From positions 4,588,001 through 4,652,000 of the forward strand of contig JAEILZ010000001.1 of NCBI GenBank assembly GCA_018873225.1: a stretch of DNA of 64,000 nt, written 5' to 3'. Below, piece by piece: positions 11,401-20,180 of this stretch. Positions within the stretch are counted from its first letter, which is position 1; each line of letters begins with the position of its first letter. Below the pieces are notes generated by a model that did not search any database, was not told the origin of the DNA, and worked only from the letters and a program-made list of their open reading frames with translations. A program made the position numbers and the translations under genes. The stretch comes from [Phialemoniopsis] sp. UDSM-2020 (lineage: Eukaryota; Ascomycota; Sordariomycetes; Thyridiales; Thyridiaceae).

Positions 11401-11879
11401 GAGTGCCGTGAGCTGTGCCGCCGGCCGAGCGTCAGGGGCCCCTGGTTCAGCAGGTTCCGCATGCGCTGCTCGTTCTGCTCGTCGGCGCCGCCGCGCGAGC
11501 GCCAGTTCCGCGGCGCCGGGCTGGGCGAGCCGGCCCTCGCCTCCTCCTCCTCGGCCATCCTATACGCCTCGGTAAAGCTCAGGGGCCTGCGCGTGTTGGG
11601 CGACGACGCGTGCTGCTGCAGGGGCGTGGGTCGGGGGATCCGTGTGGCCGAGTGCGCCGACGTGCTGCGCGGGGGCTCGGGCGACGGCGACTTGGAAGGG
11701 ACCGGCAGGCGCGAGGCTGGGTGCTGCTGGTCTCTGACGTGTATGTTTTCCTTGGACTCGTGCCTGGGCGCAAAGCTCTTGCGCTGGGCGAGCCGGCTCG
11801 TAAACACGGGCGCGCCCGAGTGCCGGTCGTTGAGGCGCGCGGAGAGCACGTCTGGCTCCTCTCCACCGAATCGCTCCAT
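8487..11879 (-). CDS. Large disordered single-pass membrane protein, function unknown
   Basis: One uninterrupted frame encodes 1130 residues. About the first 850 are low complexity, rich in Ser, Arg, Pro and Glu. Three short related motifs of the form K/R-L/I-D-E-I-R occur near residues 350, 405 and 431. Two acidic runs follow, one beside a Lys/Glu-rich stretch and one before a predicted helical region (E-T-F-D-R-M-N-S-R-L-Q-S-G-L). A C-H-I-C pair precedes one hydrophobic helix at about residues 955-972 (L-T-F-L-G-L-L-A-L-L-F-A-S-W-L-L). A Cys-rich segment and a basic tail come after it. The layout (long cytosolic or nuclear disordered part, a single C-terminal TM) suggests a tail-anchored scaffold, perhaps of ER or nuclear envelope, but I do not recognise the family. 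The start codon at 11877-11879 is the first ATG. Confidence 0.8.
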   Translation of the reverse strand: MERFGGEEPDVLSARLNDRHSGAPVFTSRLAQRKSFAPRHESKENIHVRDQQHPASRLPVPSKSPSPEPPRSTSAHSATRIPRPTPLQQHASSPNTRRPLSFTEAYRMAEEEEARAGSPSPAPRNWRSRGGADEQNEQRMRNLLNQGPLTLGRRHSSRHSSGSRGDDDARSSAGSVGSRASDMSDEAIERRMRQYELDRLRMEGVRGQHNGGGARHSPGRVLVGSPRPLERTMSNGALDVPSPSHRPRTWGQEGRVDSKWLRRAISSPGKGQGSENIVPDGRFGYRDRSPGASPKVESAAADLRPATIPPPAMSPSKSFAWQADADFTAGDLQVSDSPRVKTNHGYASRQRNTKLDEIRQLEIDAELKFPSEDNSHDVEQQQPVEEPHHEKHASSPGRISKRTNTKIDEIRAREIESLSRRALATARLDEIREKNSNYRSPSPEVERKPPTELEEKPSPSTRRRGEAQEQSVLEEEGEQIPNTPITIFRTMKDDKTQAKSNRESKDKKDDKAVEGERRRSNSHSREDSRDVLRRLSRAASSSPLPEEPAPRERGKEPASRVSTQDKAKDEKKGSSRKTSASNLRDSEDPPKASVGFADDLKRIPSAESASTKRSSKVYSDVDPIDRIEGEMKLFAPLDNQSEKGSTRAPSPRPDDDDDDEDNDQQSALDETPKPKRPDPKSMPTPKVTGAYVETPVTVKVDKTRDEPAENAKPDMTKPLPSVSVASFLRERPSRSRRPDNIRSENGGSSKDAGRSTSVSSGRRSRSLPRSKSPLINSAKPPTVRDDLMEIHKQNQIDDSTLDDFAELMASANLQIPAEVALRALEADDDEDDDEEEEEKEVIERHDKKPSSALKTIKRETELETFDRMNSRLQSGLLGIQTAKRGIERLEDQVSHAQAHQHHHPAPTAATDEKNIIATGLSPEDECHICTTAKSPRATYLHLRLPSLWRRDPTFRLTFLGLLALLFASWLLAESATCARYCRPEFCAPGTDCAWSPDDPSFGAALPVKLDQWVAGGRGRLLAQSLGEQAWDAYADIRDTLAGVDVASVDTRGMTPAERRAHRRRLRSRGLLRGWEEPEGQKDKVEAWRKVGKATRRAREAREAGYDVGAGFGGVEDEEMIGGDEKVSNWY

Positions 11880-12704
11880 TGTTGTTCGTGGTCGGCGGTC
11901 TGTAGGAGGGTAGCAACTGCGGGCTCAGGAGGAGAACAGCTGCATGCTGATCTCCGTGGCGATCGGTGTCGCGTCGCGTCAAACGAGGCCGGGAACCATG
12001 TGCGGGTGAAGCTGTAGTCGATGCAGCACAGGTGAGATCAGCCTTTGTGGATAACGTCTTTGTTTGCGACCGGTTGAAAGGGGGCGCCAGCTTGGTGTGG
12101 ATTGTTTGGATTGTGGATGTTTTGGGAGTGAAGCTTTGGGGGATGCGCGGCGCGCGATGTTGCACTGGCTCCATATTTTAGCCGCAAGCGGCGCCCCGAG
12201 GACTCGAGACTAGGGAGCACACCCCAGCATCTTTAGGGAGCTGAAAGCCCCATCTCGTCGAGGATGGCCCCCTGAAAGAGCACCTGTATTGCCGAGGTCT
12301 CTGGCCTGGTGCCAGCTGTAGTTTGTCTTCGAGCCTTTGACACATGCAGCTAAAAAGCTCAGCTCCGCTCATGCTGACATGGGCGGAGGCTTCTTCAGCT
12401 TCTCAATGGATAGCCTACTCTCGAATGACTTTCCTCTCGTGGCCGCCGAGACTTTCGGAGTTCGGACAACTTCACGGAATGGCTTCTTGGCAGCGGCCGC
12501 CAGCATGTTGGGCGTAAATGTCGCCCCTACAAATAGGTCCAGCATGCGCCTCCAAATATGAATGCGTCGTGAATGGCGTGATGTTTTTTTTTTAAAAAAA
12601 AAAGCGAAGTCCCCCTCGCCTAGGATTGAGTCGACGGTCTCTTCTCCGGTAGACCAAATCTTTCGATATTGCATCAATTCTAGTATCGCACGGATCGCTT
12701 AAGG
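11880..12704. promoter_or_regulatory. Divergent intergenic region with a T10A11 tract
   Basis: About 825 bases lie between divergent starts. A perfect run of ten T followed by eleven A lies at 12584-12604, about 100 bases before the acetyltransferase start. Such dA:dT tracts commonly exclude nucleosomes. Small open frames on either strand look non-coding. Confidence 0.55.
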
Positions 12705-14244
12705 ATGTCGGAAGCCAAGTATGAACTGCTTCGACCTCTTGGGAAATGGTGTGTGAGCCTTTTGAACCACCAACGCTCACCAAGATCGACCTACTGACAC
12801 TCCGTGTCGTTGTAGTGAGCAATATGCAACATCTCGTCACTCCCTGGGTCACTACAAAGGCGTGATCACAACATGTAGATACAGGCTTCCTCAGACTGCA
12901 AAAGTTCTGTCGCAGGACTCTCTGGAATCAGTGATCGAAAGAGCCCTAGCCATTGTTATCCTCCGAGCTGGCGCTCTGCGAGTCGGCATCACTGCCGAAG
13001 ACACGAATGAGCCGTACTACGTTCGACTTCGTTCGATTGACCTCTCTCGTCATTTGGAATGGAGAGCTATAGACTCTCAAAATGAGCATGATGAGGTGCT
13101 TAAGGTCATTCAGCAACTTGATCGAGTGTGGACCAACATGGAGATCCGGCCCCCGTGGAAGGTTGTAGTGATGAGCGCACAGCACACACTGAACATCGCC
13201 TTTGCCCACCACCATGGTATAGCTGATGGAGTGAGCTCTGGTATCTTCCACTCCCTCTTGCTCGAGGCGTTGAACCAGCAGCCTGGAGATGCCATACCGG
13301 CACTTCATGGCCATGTCTTGAATTGCGACGAGCTTCCGAAACTTGTCCCCTCGCAAGAGACTCTGCTCGACTTCAAGCTCTCGTGGCCGTTCTTCTTGGG
13401 CACAGTGTGGCACGAAGTAGCACCCGCATGGCTCCGTTCGGCAGAAGTGCCCTGGACAGCGAAGCCAGTCATCTTTGAGCCAGACAAGACACGTACACGA
13501 CTCCTTGCCATCCAAAGACCAGCCGTTGACTGTATGCTGAAAGCCTGCCGGTCGCATGGCACCACCTTGACAGGACTCGTCCACGCGGTCGTCCTCTGGT
13601 CCTTCGCCCGGCATCTTCCTTCCACGGCATCGTCCTTTGTCAGCTCCACTCCTGTCAGCCTACGACGTTTTGTGACCTTACCGCCGGAGCTCGGCATAGA
13701 CCTCGAGACGTCCATGGCAAATCTCATCACTAGAGTGGCCCATTCATTCACCGCAGCCGACGTCTCGAGACTTCGGAGCAGTACCTCGCCGGCAGAACGC
13801 ACAGCTGCGCTATGGGAGGCTGCTTCCAAGGTACGCGGCGAGATCCAGGCACAAATACAGAGAATCCCGATGGACGATGCTGGCGGGCTGATTCAGTATT
13901 TTTCGAACATGCACAAGTCATTGCTAAAGCAGCTCGGCAAGGCCAGGGAGGAGACGTGGAGTGTCTCCAACATCGGATCCATGTCTGGCCGCAGCAGTGG
14001 GGATGCTGAAGGCGATACTCCCGACGTGAATTGGAGGATCGACCGGGCGATACTTACACAGTCTGCGGCTCCCGGAGGGTGCGCCGTCAAAATTAACGTG
14101 GCTAGCGTGGATGGAGGAGACCTCTGTCTAACTTTGAACTGGCAAGAGGGCATACTGGAGGAGGAGCTAGTGGAGCATCTTGTGGATGAGTTACGAAGCG
14201 TGTTTTCTAGTATCGAAGAAACTGGTGAGTTGATATCGGCATAA
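12705..14244 (+). CDS. Alcohol acetyltransferase-like (AATase) acyltransferase
   Basis: Exons 12705-12748 and 12816-14244 (intron 67 nt, TG|GTGTGT and TGTAG ends) give 490 residues. The joined N-terminus reads L-L-R-P-L-G-K followed by E-Q-Y, R-H-x-L-G and Y-K-G, the opening typical of fungal AATase-family proteins. The catalytic HHxxxD motif of the condensation/BAHD-like acyltransferase fold is present at His147-His148-Gly-Ile-Ala-Asp152. A late S-N-I-G-S motif (V-S-N-I-G-S-M) matches the second conserved region. These enzymes move acetyl or other acyl groups from CoA to alcohols or sterols. The real substrate is not predictable here. No membrane helix is obvious. It precedes an unrelated membrane protein and is not in a visible biosynthetic cluster. 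Confidence 0.82.
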
Positions 14245-14805
14245 AAGAATGGCACTTGTGGATGCCGATATACCAAGACTGCAGAGTCGCTATGTCCATG
14301 GCAGGAATAGATACAGGTGGAAAGCTTATACAGTGGGATAATCCCAACCTCGAGTGTGTGGGCGTGTACGATGCTCAAGGGCATGTTGCAACGGGGATTC
14401 CAGCTTACCTTGGCATAATTACCGATCTGCGAGCTAGGTAGGCCCGCTAGGTCACATCATTATCGAGAGGCGGTCACGCAAGTAGAGATATCACGTCTTC
14501 CAAATAAGGAGACTGGAGGCTTAATATGAAACTGGCCCCATAGTCAAATGCTTCTGTCGTTCAGTGTCTTATCTCTGACGAGACATCAGCAACTGTTGAG
14601 ATCTATTTTGGCTTCCGGCTAAAGATGCAATGCTACTGGCCCCCAACTTCAGCTCACTATATATTCGCTGCCTCTATTACCGGGCTTTTGAGAACTTGAT
14701 CAGGGAAGACATTTAAGACCTCGAGTTGTCCGAATATCTGGGGGGTTGCCAGTCCATAGTCACATTGGGTACTTGTGACGCATTTCGAAGTCTTTCAGTG
14801 CGGAA
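14245..14805. other. Intergenic region between acetyltransferase and membrane protein genes
   Basis: About 560 bases with no recognisable gene. A frame at 14256-14441 is open but has no family character. Confidence 0.5.
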
Positions 14806-16470
14806 ATGGCCACCACATCCGTGTTTAATACGACCTGTATAATAAGTGACATCCCGAGTCCTACAACCATCATCAACACAGTATCGTCAATAAATACTTC
14901 GACACTACAACACCATGTTGTCAGCTTGACGGTGATACCTTCGGGCGTGGCCAGGTGTATAGACTATGTGAAGTGCGATGGCGAGCTAAAGCCCAATCCA
15001 GATGTAGCTGGGCTTGGTGTAGGTACTTAGAAATTCTCTGGGCGAGGTATTTAACTAATTAAAAATACTTCCAGGTTATGATTGCATTCCTTGTCACTGC
15101 ATACGCTGCTTTGGCGCTTCTGGTGGCCTCATACTGCTTGGGCCACTTGCCAGATGGCGTCCTACACCGAGTCGACCGGAAGCTCTTCGGGGTCCGTCCC
15201 AGCGCATCACCAAACAGAGCTGCACATAGAAGACGAATAGAGAGCATCGCGTTTATCCTCATTGATCAGCAACTTTTAGGGAGCCTGGCCATACTGGCCG
15301 CCGGCTTTACACAGCTTGCCCTTGATACTATGGATATATATCATTGGAATTGCGTCATCTATCTGGCCTGGCTTGGGTCTACAGTTCACCTCATGTCCTT
15401 GATTTTGCTCCGGGATCGGTTTCAAGAAACTAGCCTCCTTCGCAACGTCCGCCTAGGCGCCATGGCCTTGGTGTTCATCCTCTTGACCGGGGCTATCACG
15501 CCTACCACTTCCGACTACTGGTTCAACAGCATGGCGGCGTTTGCACGAGGGTACGTCGAATCATCCAGGTGGATACCGGTCCGTTGCCTCCTGGATAGTA
15601 GGATCGGCCGTCCAGACCAGCTCATGGGTGTGCCGGGCGATGCTGCACTCACTTACTCCAATCTCATCCTTGTTTACTTCTGGGGCTTTTTGTCCGCCTC
15701 TTTGACCGCAGTCGAGGCGGTTTCCGATACTGGGGACGAGGAAAGCTTGAGAGTGGCCTCGAAGGGACCATGCGACGCACTCTCGGGGGCTCAAAGAGGC
15801 AATCGAGCACGCACCTTACGTACCGACTCTTATTCCAGATTTACGTCCCGTATGTGATCTTGGCCGAGCTGCTCGAGTCTGCTGTGTTCAACATTTTCCT
15901 TCTTGCGTTCAGTCTTACCTGGGGTACCGTCCGACTCGTCATTCCTATGGTCGTAATCCCGTTAGAGGTTAGAAAGGCCGAGAGAGTGTTGAGCTTCGGC
16001 CAGGTTTTGGCTCTACTCCTGCTATTGCAGCCCATGATGGCAATAGTAACCCATTTTACTGGTCAGAAGTTACAAACCCATATCAAGGTACGAACGCTAA
16101 TAGGATCCCAGACAAAGATCATATGGTATCGGATGCCTCGAGTTCGCAAACTGCAGAGTACCAGACAGCTAAGTCCCCAATGGCTGAGAACTTATCGGAC
16201 CTCCTCCGCGATGACAGCATTCCACTGTTGACAGCCGCTGAAAAGGGTGAAGGCCATGGAATCGACCCAATCGTTGAGCACCTCTACAAATCAGTGCTTT
16301 TCAGATTTGTGATATACTTGATATTCCTGATCGTCGCTACCACCATGGCGACTTTCTTTGTGAATTCCACGCAGCGGATTCAAAAGGTGCGAATAGTTGT
16401 TTTGCCCATGGTAGCTGGAGGGCTAGGAGTGACTCTGATATGCATCAACATCAGCAGACGCCTACGCTGA
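14806..16470 (+). CDS. Fungal integral membrane protein, possibly frameshifted
   Basis: Exon 1 (14806-15018) encodes an N-terminus with Cys residues and K-P-N-P-D-V-A-G-L-G. Intron 15019-15074 (GTAGGT, CCAG) restores V-M-I-A-F-L-V, the first membrane helix. Further hydrophobic segments follow: F-T-Q-L-A-L-D, W-L-G-S-T-V-H-L-M-S-L, M-A-L-V-F-I-L-L and N-L-I-L-V-Y-F-W-G-F. Between about 15705 and 15797 the coding signal moves to another frame, which continues Y-R-L-L-F-Q-I-Y-V-P-Y-V and L-L-E-S-A-V-F-N-I-F-L. An intron beginning at 16088 (GTACGA; acceptor 16158, 16164 or 16173, all frame-compatible) leads to the last exon with V-I-Y-L-I-F-L-I-V-A. The protein resembles a common fungal multi-TM family of unknown function. 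The frame change is either a lesion or an intron with a poor donor (15720-15796). Confidence 0.65.
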
Positions 16471-16586
16471 GTCGTCTCATGGTAGTAGCAACTATTATTT
16501 CAATAACGCATTTGATCATCACTTTTCATCTGCACTTTCTCCTCTCCTCGCTTTGACCGGAGGTTCTTGCTGTTTGTCGGCTTCAC

Positions 16587-17636
16587 TTAGTGACCGCTTT
16601 CGCTTTCGATTATGATGTTTGATCCGCTTGGTGCTGTGTTGACTGCCGGTTGAAGCTCAAGGTCTACGAGCCAAGGAAGGTGCAATGACCCTTCTTCCTC
16701 ACCCTGGATGGCTGCGTTAACAAACAACGTCTGCTGACCTTGCTCAAGAGGATGGGGGTCTTCTCTGCAGTGACTTGTACGATAGCATCGTTGGTGTGAC
16801 AGCTTCTCAACTTTCGTAGCCTTTTTCTGTACTGCTTGCTGATCATCGTATTTCGAAGGCTTGAGTCCGCCTAGATTTTCAAGCACAACAGATTTGCCGT
16901 TGTCGATATGTGTGAAATGGGATGGTTCGTCGCTGGTGGTTGTATCTCTCCAAGCCACCAACTTGGCGCCCCATCCTTCATGAATATGACCATAACAATG
17001 CAGCTTTGGTTGGCTGCGTGCTACCGCCGCGAAGAGGTCCTTGCAGCCAGCTCTTTGACGCGAATCTGTAAGGTCTTGTACGCCCAATGGGGGACCATGA
17101 GTCATAGCAATATCCGTACCTGGCTGGATTGTAAACTCATGCCCACCTGAATACTGGAATCCCCAGTCACTCTTTGATGGAGTATAAGGACTGGCATATA
17201 TTCTCAGTGCTGCTCCATTGTCCAGAGTGAAGTGATGGGTACCCTCATCGAGAAATATAATTCCTGAATCCCTCATATCTTCAAATAGTTCCCTTGCTTC
17301 GCCAAAGTCGCCGTACTCTTTCCTAACCTCATCGGCTTGCAGAGCAGGAATGGCCTCGGCGACTTTCTTCTTGAATATCGGTATATCCATTGTGAAGTCA
17401 TGGTTTCCAGCAATGACAAGCTTGAGGGGAGCATCAAGACTCTTCAGCAGCTCAAGTGTCGTCCTGAATTCCGCAATTTTGGACTCTTCGGTCAGATCAC
17501 CGCAGTGGAGGACAACGTCAGCATACTGCTGAGAGGGTGAATTCTCGGGAGAGAACTTTTCGCCGTGGGTATCAGAGAGAACGAGAAAGCGGGTCTTGAT
17601 GAGTGACTTCGAAGTCGATTCTGAAGCTGATGCCAT
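16587..17636 (-). CDS. Calcineurin-like metallophosphoesterase
   Basis: A single exon of 349 residues counted from the ATG at 17634-17636. An in-frame ATG 35 codons upstream (17741) exists, but its extra residues do not look like the family. All metal-binding motifs of the calcineurin-like fold are present in order: D-T-H-G (Asp22, His24), G-D-L-T-E (46-50), G-N-H-D (77-80), M-T-H-G-P-P (His180) and G-H-I-H (216-219). This is the cytosolic fungal group related to the MPPED/239FB phosphodiesterases, which act on phosphodiester or nucleotide substrates with two bound metals. The particular substrate is unknown. The C-terminal 90 residues (R-C-Y-R-T-S-H-C, Q-T-L-F-V-N-A-A-I-Q-G) are also typical of this group. 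The gene converges with the membrane protein gene on its left. Confidence 0.88.
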   Translation of the reverse strand: MASASESTSKSLIKTRFLVLSDTHGEKFSPENSPSQQYADVVLHCGDLTEESKIAEFRTTLELLKSLDAPLKLVIAGNHDFTMDIPIFKKKVAEAIPALQADEVRKEYGDFGEARELFEDMRDSGIIFLDEGTHHFTLDNGAALRIYASPYTPSKSDWGFQYSGGHEFTIQPGTDIAMTHGPPLGVQDLTDSRQRAGCKDLFAAVARSQPKLHCYGHIHEGWGAKLVAWRDTTTSDEPSHFTHIDNGKSVVLENLGGLKPSKYDDQQAVQKKATKVEKLSHQRCYRTSHCREDPHPLEQGQQTLFVNAAIQGEEEGSLHLPWLVDLELQPAVNTAPSGSNIIIESESGH

Positions 17637-17751
17637 AATTCGGGTGATGATGTGGACAGTCGTGGAGGTGTACGTTTGAGGGACAAGGTGACGGTGGTGT
17701 AGTCCCTGGTATGTGTTGATAATGATGGATGATCCTTCCACTGCGTACAGG

Positions 17752-17862
17752 CTCGATACTTATGTAGTGCCCTGCACGTGACAGCTTTTGAGCAGATAAA
17801 TTGTATGATCTCATCTGGAAGGACGGGGGAGAAGCCACATATTTATGCATTTCTTCCAGGTC
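17752..17862 (+). repeat. Diverged direct repeat, copy 1
   Basis: It starts CTCGATACTTATGTAGTG and ends ACATATTTATGCATTTCTTC. Its partner starts about 258 bases downstream with the same two end blocks at nearly the same internal spacing (85 against 78 bases). The middle parts are strongly diverged. Confidence 0.6.
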
Positions 17863-18009
17863 TAGCCAAGTGTCCTCCGCAGGTTAGGATTAAGGTTCAG
17901 GGCTTTTAAGGTACTGGAGCTGTGAATATCGTCTCATCGTGGCAGTGTTCCAATATCGGATACCATCATAGTGCTTTTTCGAACACGAGTATAGTCTTCA
18001 TTGTGTCTC

Positions 18010-18106
18010 CTCGATACTTAAGTAGTGTATTGAAAAGGAAGTGTACGACCTCGCCTCCATCGTGGAAGCTGAGGTCAAATAAATAACATATTTATGCATT
18101 TCCTTG
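18010..18106 (+). repeat. Diverged direct repeat, copy 2
   Basis: It starts CTCGATACTTAAGTAGTG and ends ACATATTTATGCATTTCC. See copy 1 at 17752-17862. Confidence 0.6.
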
Positions 18107-18666
18107 TCCGTGAATTTGCCTTCAGTCAGAGTTCACTATCGCAATTTCGGGTTCGTGCGTGCGTTTGAGAAGTTTGTTACCATAGTACCGAACTTTCGAA
18201 TGGGATTTAGAGTCACCATGGAGTCAGGAGGATCATCCATATATCGTGGCCCTCACTGTCAAAGGTGCTTTGGTCCCAGCAAAGCTGAATGAAAGCATAG
18301 GAGAAAAGTAGCCCAAGGGCATTATCACTGCAATGAAGAGGCTCGGTGTTTTCCAAACAAATCATTACAGTCAAGGTAATATATTTCTCTCTTCTTGTCT
18401 GGGATGTTAACTACATCTGAAAACCCTCCATAAACCCAGACACTCGAGTCCTGAGCAATTAGATTAATTGCTGGTCTACCAATGAGGCAGACCAATTAAG
18501 GTTGTGGACCGTGCACCCCTCGATCCGCGATGCTAAATTAACCTGCCTTTTCTTCTCCGGAATTTTTCTCGACCGATCTCCAAGGACCACGAACGACATC
18601 CCTCAACAAGCCGACCAACATACAACCCCAATTGGCTGCCCGACCTAGCCAGCCAATCGGTTCACC

Positions 18667-19699
18667 ATGGTCGCCCCTTTATTCACCAAGGCTCCGACCT
18701 GCCTGGGCTGCCTGCGCCGCTCCCTCGTCGCCAGCGCCGGCGTCGAGAGCTCCTGGCTCGCCTCGGCCGTCCGCGTCCAGGTCCGCGGCAAGAAGTCCAA
18801 GCAGTCTCCGGACCAGGGCGTCGTCGTGCGCCTGCTCGAGGACATCCCCAAGTTTGGCCGGAAAGGTATGCATATCCCCTCTTCCCCCAGCTCAGCGCCC
18901 TGCAGCGAACAGGAGAGTGCGAGAGCTAACACTCACGCGACTCTCTCTGAACAGACGCCATCTTCCGCATCGACAGAGGCCGCATGCGCAACCTGTGGTA
19001 CCCGAGCGGCAAGGCAGAGTACATGACGGCCACGCGCTTCGCCGAGCTGGGCCTCGCCCGCGACGACGCCGTCGGAGAGCGCGACCCCCTTTTCGGCACT
19101 TTCGCGCCCCGCGAGGTCGACGAGGCCGACGAGTTTGACCTGTCGTCGATGCAGGTCCGGACCTTGAGCGTATGTCTTGCCTTTGCCCACCTGCTATTGC
19201 CATACTCTTTTGTTACTCCGTGACTAACGCTACTCCTCTGATACAGCCCGAACGCACAGCAGAGCTCCTCGCAACCCACCTCCCCGAAACTCTGACCTTC
19301 GCCCGCAAGCCCATCAACGCCCAACAGCAAGCTGCCCCCGCCGAGCCAGCGACCCCTCGCTCCCCTCTCCTCGCCGCCCGCGCCGCCATGTCGACCGGCG
19401 CGCCCGCCGCCCCGGAGCCCACGCCCGAGGAGGCCGCCGAGGCCGCCGAGGCCGCCGCCGCGGCCCTCGCCATCTTCGGCTCCGTCTCGACCAACGACGT
19501 GGCCGCCGCCATCCGCCAGATCCTCACGCGCGCCGACCCCGAGGCCGCGCTCGCCGCCGTTGAAAGCCGCGACGTTCGCTTCGTCGGCCTCGAGGACGGC
19601 GTTGACCGTGTCAAGGCCCTGGGCCGGTGGGAGGTCGACATTGTGCCCGGCAAGGGCGCCGCTCCCGTGCGCAAGGTCGTCGAGATTGTGGCCGAGTAA
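18667..19699 (+). CDS. Mitochondrial large-subunit ribosomal protein bL9m
   Basis: Three exons (18667-18865, 18955-19169, 19247-19699) give 288 residues. Both introns have a CTAAC branch site and GTATG donors. The N-terminus is rich in Arg, Ala and Ser with few acidic residues, a good mitochondrial presequence, and reaches V-R-G-K-K-S-K. The bL9 N-domain then reads V-V-V-R-L-L-E-D-I-P-K-F-G-R-K-D and R-G-R-M-R-N-L-W-Y-P-S-G-K-A-E-Y-M, which matches the L9 rRNA-binding signature (L-G-x-K...R-N-x-L-x-P-x-G-x-A). An Ala/Glu-rich linker (about residues 185-210) separates it from a conserved C-terminal region ending V-V-E-I-V-A-E. Yeast calls the homologue MRPL50. The protein sits at the L1-stalk base of the mitoribosome. 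Confidence 0.88.
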
Positions 19700-20180
19700 T
19701 AATGGACTTTCTGAAGAGAAGAGCCTGTTCGATATGTATATAATAGGATCAGATGTATCATAAGTGTACTACATCATTAGATGTGTCCATATGTAGACCA
19801 AACAATGTTTGTTTTTCGTCCAGAAGCGATTATCCATCATGAATGCTCTTAAGAGGCCATCAGGAATGTGCTCAAACAAGTACCGTCCGTTCAAACTGAA
19901 ATGTATCCTTTGGTATTCACGATAGGGTATAACCTCGAGAAAAAACAAGCTCGGGCTCTATGAAACCGCAATCTCCAGAAAGGGTCGCAATGCTACAATG
20001 CCCAAAAACGCCAGGCTATCAAGAAGAACACCTTCCACATCAACAAGACACTCTCCCCTAATGCAGATAAGGTGATAAGAAGCCCTATCATCTCATACTT
20101 TCCGTACCCTCCATTCACCCCAACCACCTCATCCATACAACCTACTCATACATGAAGTACACCCCCTTCTCCCCTTTCTT
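19700..20180. other. Convergent 3' intergenic region
   Basis: About 480 AT-rich bases between the convergent bL9m and ATG11 3' ends. No gene was recognised. Confidence 0.6.

Larger units (their letters stand above)
17637..18666. promoter_or_regulatory. Divergent intergenic region with a diverged duplicated segment
   Basis: This lies between the phosphoesterase and bL9m starts. Two related segments of about 100 bases begin at about 17752 and 18010. Both open with CTCGATACTTA/TGTAGTG and both end with ACATATTTATGCATTTC. CCAAT boxes lie at about 18480-18500, on the bL9m side. Confidence 0.6.

Noticed and set aside
12705..16470. Secondary-metabolite gene cluster around the acetyltransferase
   Set aside because: Only one candidate tailoring enzyme is present. 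No polyketide synthase, peptide synthetase, terpene cyclase, P450 or pathway regulator is nearby.
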